Below, in pieces: positions 6,758 to 8,900 of a DNA stretch of 8,900 nucleotides; the first letter of the stretch is position 1; every line of letters begins with the position of its first letter. Both the position numbers and the translations under genes were made by a program. A model generated the notes under the pieces. It searched no databases. It worked only from the letters and a program-made list of their open reading frames with translations, and was not told the origin of the DNA. The DNA is from Clostridia bacterium (lineage in GTDB: Bacteria > Bacillota > Clostridia > Oscillospirales > Acutalibacteraceae), in assembly GCA_017454565.1 (NCBI GenBank), contig JAFTCS010000290.1, positions 1 through 8,900 of the forward strand, in the 5' to 3' direction.

Positions 6758-7717
6758 TTATTTCCCGATCACCTTTTCAATGGCCGATGCCATCATTTCC
6801 TTTGCTTCTGCGGGAGACGCCTCTATGCTGCAGCCGGCAGCGCCTTTATGTCCGCCGCCGCCAAAGAGCGAGCATATTTCCGAAGCGTCCACTCCGTCGG
6901 ATGCCCTTACGGATATCCTGCAAAGCTTTTCACCCTTTTGCTTTATCGTCACGCCTGCCATGACTCCCTCTATCTGTCTGGGCAGAGAGACGATATAATC
7001 GGTATCGCTTTCCTCTGCGCCGGTTTCAGCCATCATCTCTGTGGTTATAGTAATTATGGCTATTTTGCCGTCCATGCGGTAGTCAAGAGTTTCTATGGCA
7101 CGTTTTTCCAGTTCAAGCTGCTGCCTGCTTTTGGTGTCGAACATAAGGGTGGTTATCATATAGTTGCGGGCGCCTCTTTCGATCATCTCGGCAGCAGCCC
7201 GATAGGTCTCGGCGGTGGTATTGCGGAACTTGAAGCAGCCGGTGTCGGTGGAGATTCCCGTAAAAAGAGCGTCTGCTATGGGTGCGTCGATCTCTGTGCC
7301 CATAAGCGGGATAAGCTTTGCAATGATCTGTGCGCAGGCTGCTGCGGACGGCTCTATGTAGCTGTATTTTGCAAAGCGCGTGTTGGAACCGTGGTGGTCG
7401 ATACAAAGGTCGACGGATTCCGTATAGGCTGACAGTTTATCACCGAAAAGCTGGGGGGCGGCAATATCCGTGGAAACTATGAAGTCCGGCTCAAAGCTCT
7501 GGTCATCAATGCTGTCGGTGATGTAGCCATACTTTGACGGTATCGGGTCGGAGCATATAGCCTGAGCCTTCTTTCCTGCTTTGCGCAGTGCAAGGCAGAG
7601 TGCATAACCCGAACCGATAGTGTCTCCGTCCGGAGATTTGTGCATAAGAATGAGTATATTATCCTGTTCAATAAGCATTTCAGCGGCTTTTTCAAGCGTT
7701 ATGTTTTCCATGCTCAT
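6758..7717 (-). CDS. nrnA: DHH/DHHA1 phosphoesterase, NrnA-like oligoribonuclease/pAp phosphatase
   Basis: NrnA-type enzymes degrade 2-5 nt RNA and dephosphorylate 3'-phosphoadenosine 5'-phosphate using manganese; some relatives cleave cyclic dinucleotides. The 319-aa protein has every DHH motif: HKSPDGDTIGS (26-36, Asp30 and Asp32), STDIAAPQLFG (82-92, Asp84), IDHHGSN (106-112), ISTDTGCFKF (155-164, Asp158), VRASDGVDASEIC (270-282) and the DHHA1 loop GGGGHKGAAG (286-295). It lacks the membrane, PAS and GGDEF parts of GdpP, so a soluble NrnA role is best supported, but c-di-AMP/pApA activity is not excluded. The ATG at 7717 overlaps the rbfA stop by 4 bases (ATGA); a second ATG lies two codons on. 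It sits in the usual place between rbfA and truB. Confidence 0.92.
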   Translation of the reverse strand: MSMENITLEKAAEMLIEQDNILILMHKSPDGDTIGSGYALCLALRKAGKKAQAICSDPIPSKYGYITDSIDDQSFEPDFIVSTDIAAPQLFGDKLSAYTESVDLCIDHHGSNTRFAKYSYIEPSAAACAQIIAKLIPLMGTEIDAPIADALFTGISTDTGCFKFRNTTAETYRAAAEMIERGARNYMITTLMFDTKSRQQLELEKRAIETLDYRMDGKIAIITITTEMMAETGAEESDTDYIVSLPRQIEGVMAGVTIKQKGEKLCRISVRASDGVDASEICSLFGGGGHKGAAGCSIEASPAEAKEMMASAIEKVIGK

Positions 7718-8121
7718 TCTTCACCGTCCTCTGTCCCGTCGGTTTCTTCTGCGTCTGTATTATCGTTTTCGGTCTGGGTGTACTGCAGACCGTTGAGTAT
7801 TTTTGAAATGTTTGCGCTGTACTCAATGGAATCCGTAGCCTCAAACGCAAGCACAGGTGCGTATCTCAGCTTCAGTCTTACTCCAAGCTCGTGACGTATG
7901 AAGCCCTGAGCATTTTTCAGTGCCTTTACCGCCTCCTTTGCCACAGGCAGACCGTTCATCGAGCTGATGTATACCTTGCTGTAGGAAAGGTCATGGGCTG
8001 TTTCGCACCTTACGACACTTATAATGCCGTTGTGCAGTCTGGGATCCTTCATTTCTCTGAGTATCGCAGAGATCTCTCTCTGTATATCTTCGGACATTCT
8101 GTCCGCTCTGAAATTTGCCAT
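7714..8121 (-). CDS. rbfA: 30S ribosome-binding factor A
   Basis: RbfA is a small KH-like protein that binds immature 30S subunits and aids 16S rRNA 5'-end processing and cold adaptation. The 135-aa product shows the family pattern: RADRMSEDIQREISAIL (5-21), MKDPRL (24-29), ISVVRCETAHDLSYSKVYIS (34-53), GFIRHELGVRLKLRYAPVLAF (73-93) and an SIEYSANISKIL helix (98-109). The end (118-135) is a low-complexity acidic tail rich in Asp, Glu and Thr, probably disordered. The ATG has GGAGGT at 8129-8134, 7 bases away. It lies 29 bases after the unrecognised 165-aa gene and overlaps nrnA by 4 bases. Confidence 0.95.
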   Translation of the reverse strand: MANFRADRMSEDIQREISAILREMKDPRLHNGIISVVRCETAHDLSYSKVYISSMNGLPVAKEAVKALKNAQGFIRHELGVRLKLRYAPVLAFEATDSIEYSANISKILNGLQYTQTENDNTDAEETDGTEDGEE

Positions 8122-8150
8122 TGTATTTACCTCCGGATAGTATCTTGTTG

Positions 8151-8648
8151 TTATTCACGGGCAAGGCTGACTGAATTGAAATACGTTACCGCGTCAAGCT
8201 GTGAAAGGCCAAGGAGCCTTTTTTCAACATATTCGCTGACGAATGCAAGACGTCCGTTCACGTTTACAGCCGCGCCCTGTTCGGTGTCTTCCCATTTGCC
8301 GCCGATGTTCGCTATGATAAGTATGCCCAGATATGCGCTGACGCTTTCTGCAATGCTTCCGTTTTCTGCCGAAAAGAAATTGTCCTGCACTACGCCCCTG
8401 TCAAAAGCGTCAATTACTTCCTCTAAAGACGCCACCGACTTTTCGCTCGTATCAAGTGAAATGCCCAATTTCCTGTGGGTCAGGTGCACGAAATCGAGAG
8501 CCTTGCCCAGCATGACAAGCTCCAGCGTTACCAGGTCTGTATTGCCCTTTTTTATCAAATCGAACTGACGATCATAAAATTTTTCAAGCTCAGCTATTTC
8601 ACCGGAATAGTTGATGCTCCTGCTTTGTTCATTGTCCAGTCGTTTCAT
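8151..8648 (-). CDS. Unrecognised 165-aa protein leading the rbfA-truB-ribF operon
   Basis: I do not recognise this protein with confidence. It has no signal peptide or membrane helix and looks cytosolic. Residues 15-60 look helical (ELEKFYDRQFDLIKKG, then LVTLELVMLGKALDFVHL). Residues 98-145 hold the segment SIAESVSAYLGILIIANIGGKWED followed by AAVNVNGRLAFVSEYVEKRL. The latter resembles the glycine-Lys-Trp pattern of several small DUF families, but I cannot name one. A GTG at 8657 would add three residues; the ATG at 8648 is preferred because AAGGCGG sits 8 bases upstream and would crowd the GTG. Its promoter is immediately upstream and rbfA follows after 29 bases, so it is the first gene of the operon. 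Confidence 0.8.
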   Translation of the reverse strand: MKRLDNEQSRSINYSGEIAELEKFYDRQFDLIKKGNTDLVTLELVMLGKALDFVHLTHRKLGISLDTSEKSVASLEEVIDAFDRGVVQDNFFSAENGSIAESVSAYLGILIIANIGGKWEDTEQGAAVNVNGRLAFVSEYVEKRLLGLSQLDAVTYFNSVSLARE

Positions 8649-8681
8649 TTCAGACACCGCCTTTTCTTATGTAATGATGAC

Positions 8682-8709
8682 ATTATAACATATTTTTTTG
8701 TTTTTTCAT
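8682..8709 (-). promoter_or_regulatory. Extended -10 promoter of the - strand operon
   Basis: Read on the - strand, ATGAAA (8709-8704, 4 of 6 consensus bases) and a perfect TATAAT (8687-8682) are 16 bases apart, and TG plus one base precedes the -10 box, an extended -10 signature. The spacer is almost pure A. The start site would be near 8675, giving a leader of about 27 bases before the 165-aa gene. No attenuator or riboswitch fits in that length, and no strong promoter was seen inside the operon. Confidence 0.75.
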
Positions 8710-8779
8710 ATAGCTGTCACGAATTTTTTGCTGGTGCGGCAAGCTGAGAGAACATAAACACAAATTTTTTTGGAAAGGG

Positions 8780-8822
8780 ATCCGGGAGGAGAAACCTTTT
8801 TTAAAAAAGGTTTTCCCCGGAT
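8780..8822. repeat. Large palindrome in non-coding DNA
   Basis: A perfect 22-base palindrome at 8792-8813 (AAACC, six T, six A, GGTTT) is enclosed by ATCCGGG (8780-8786) and CCCGGAT (8816-8822), with a small unequal internal loop of 5 and 2 bases. No T-run lies outside the stem on either strand, so it is not a standard terminator. From general knowledge, GC-flanked hairpins with A/T cores like this are dispersed in intergenic DNA of Ruminococcus-like genomes; I cannot confirm that here. Confidence 0.65.
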
Positions 8823-8900
8823 AAACACCGGACAAAATTGACTTCCCTTATCAAATTATCAGGGCAACCGCACGAAAAAAACTCCTCAAAATCGACAACA
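8823..8900. other. Non-coding right edge
   Basis: No gene is supported. The stretch has a TTGACT hexamer at 8839-8844 without a matching -10 box, and a direct repeat TTATCA (8849-8854 and 8857-8862). It may belong to the same repeat unit as the palindrome to its left and runs off the window. Confidence 0.4.

Noticed and set aside
6731..7432. Open frame of 233 codons antisense to the NrnA-like gene
   Set aside because: It is long but fully opposite a gene with every DHH motif; its translation is rich in Cys, His and Gly without domain pattern, as expected of a shadow frame.
7891..8568. Open frame of 225 codons on the + strand opposite rbfA and the 165-aa gene
   Set aside because: It spans two - strand genes and their spacer, has no ribosome binding site, and reads as low-information sequence.

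Overview
The window looks like chromosomal core DNA from a Gram-positive anaerobe of the Clostridia, most likely a Ruminococcus-like member of the Oscillospiraceae. This rests on the gene order (rbfA, a DHH phosphoesterase, truB, ribF), AGGAGG-type ribosome binding sites, sigma-A-like promoters, AT-rich spacers and an IspE kinase (MEP pathway). It is an inference from style, not from a marker gene. No rRNA, tRNA, CRISPR array, transposase or phage gene was seen.

Left part (+ strand). A promoter at 11-39 drives a compact operon: an Lrp/AsnC-type regulator (73-558), a class I/II PLP aminotransferase whose GTG start overlaps the regulator's stop (555-1742), and ispE (1758-2615). The regulator and aminotransferase probably form one amino-acid-responsive unit, with isoprenoid synthesis carried along. 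A 257-base spacer follows (2616-2872). It holds a small element with imperfect terminal inverted repeats around a GC-rich hairpin, then a probable promoter and a structured leader for a membrane-anchored SPFH/prohibitin-like protein (2873-3787).

Middle. The + strand genes converge on a long - strand operon at 3788-4046. This spacer holds a perfect 15-bp stem whose T-run lies on the - strand side, so it reads as the operon's terminator. It also holds an AT-rich stretch with a near-palindrome and heptamer repeats.

Right part (- strand, read 8648 to 4047). An extended -10 promoter (8682-8709) precedes six tightly packed genes: an unrecognised 165-aa protein, rbfA, an NrnA-like DHH phosphoesterase, truB, ribF and an unrecognised two-helix membrane protein with a TPR-like helical domain. 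Gaps run from a 4-base overlap to 29 bases, so translation is probably coupled. The recognised genes link 30S maturation, tRNA U55 pseudouridylation, small-nucleotide turnover and FMN/FAD synthesis, the usual tail of the nusA-infB cluster. Here infB is absent directly upstream and the 165-aa gene leads the operon. The right edge (about 8760-8900) is non-coding and carries a large palindrome that resembles a dispersed intergenic repeat.

I found no clear new defence or mobile system. The best leads are the interleaved pairing in the SPFH leader, the small inverted-repeat element before it, and the two unrecognised genes that open and close the ribosome-maturation operon.
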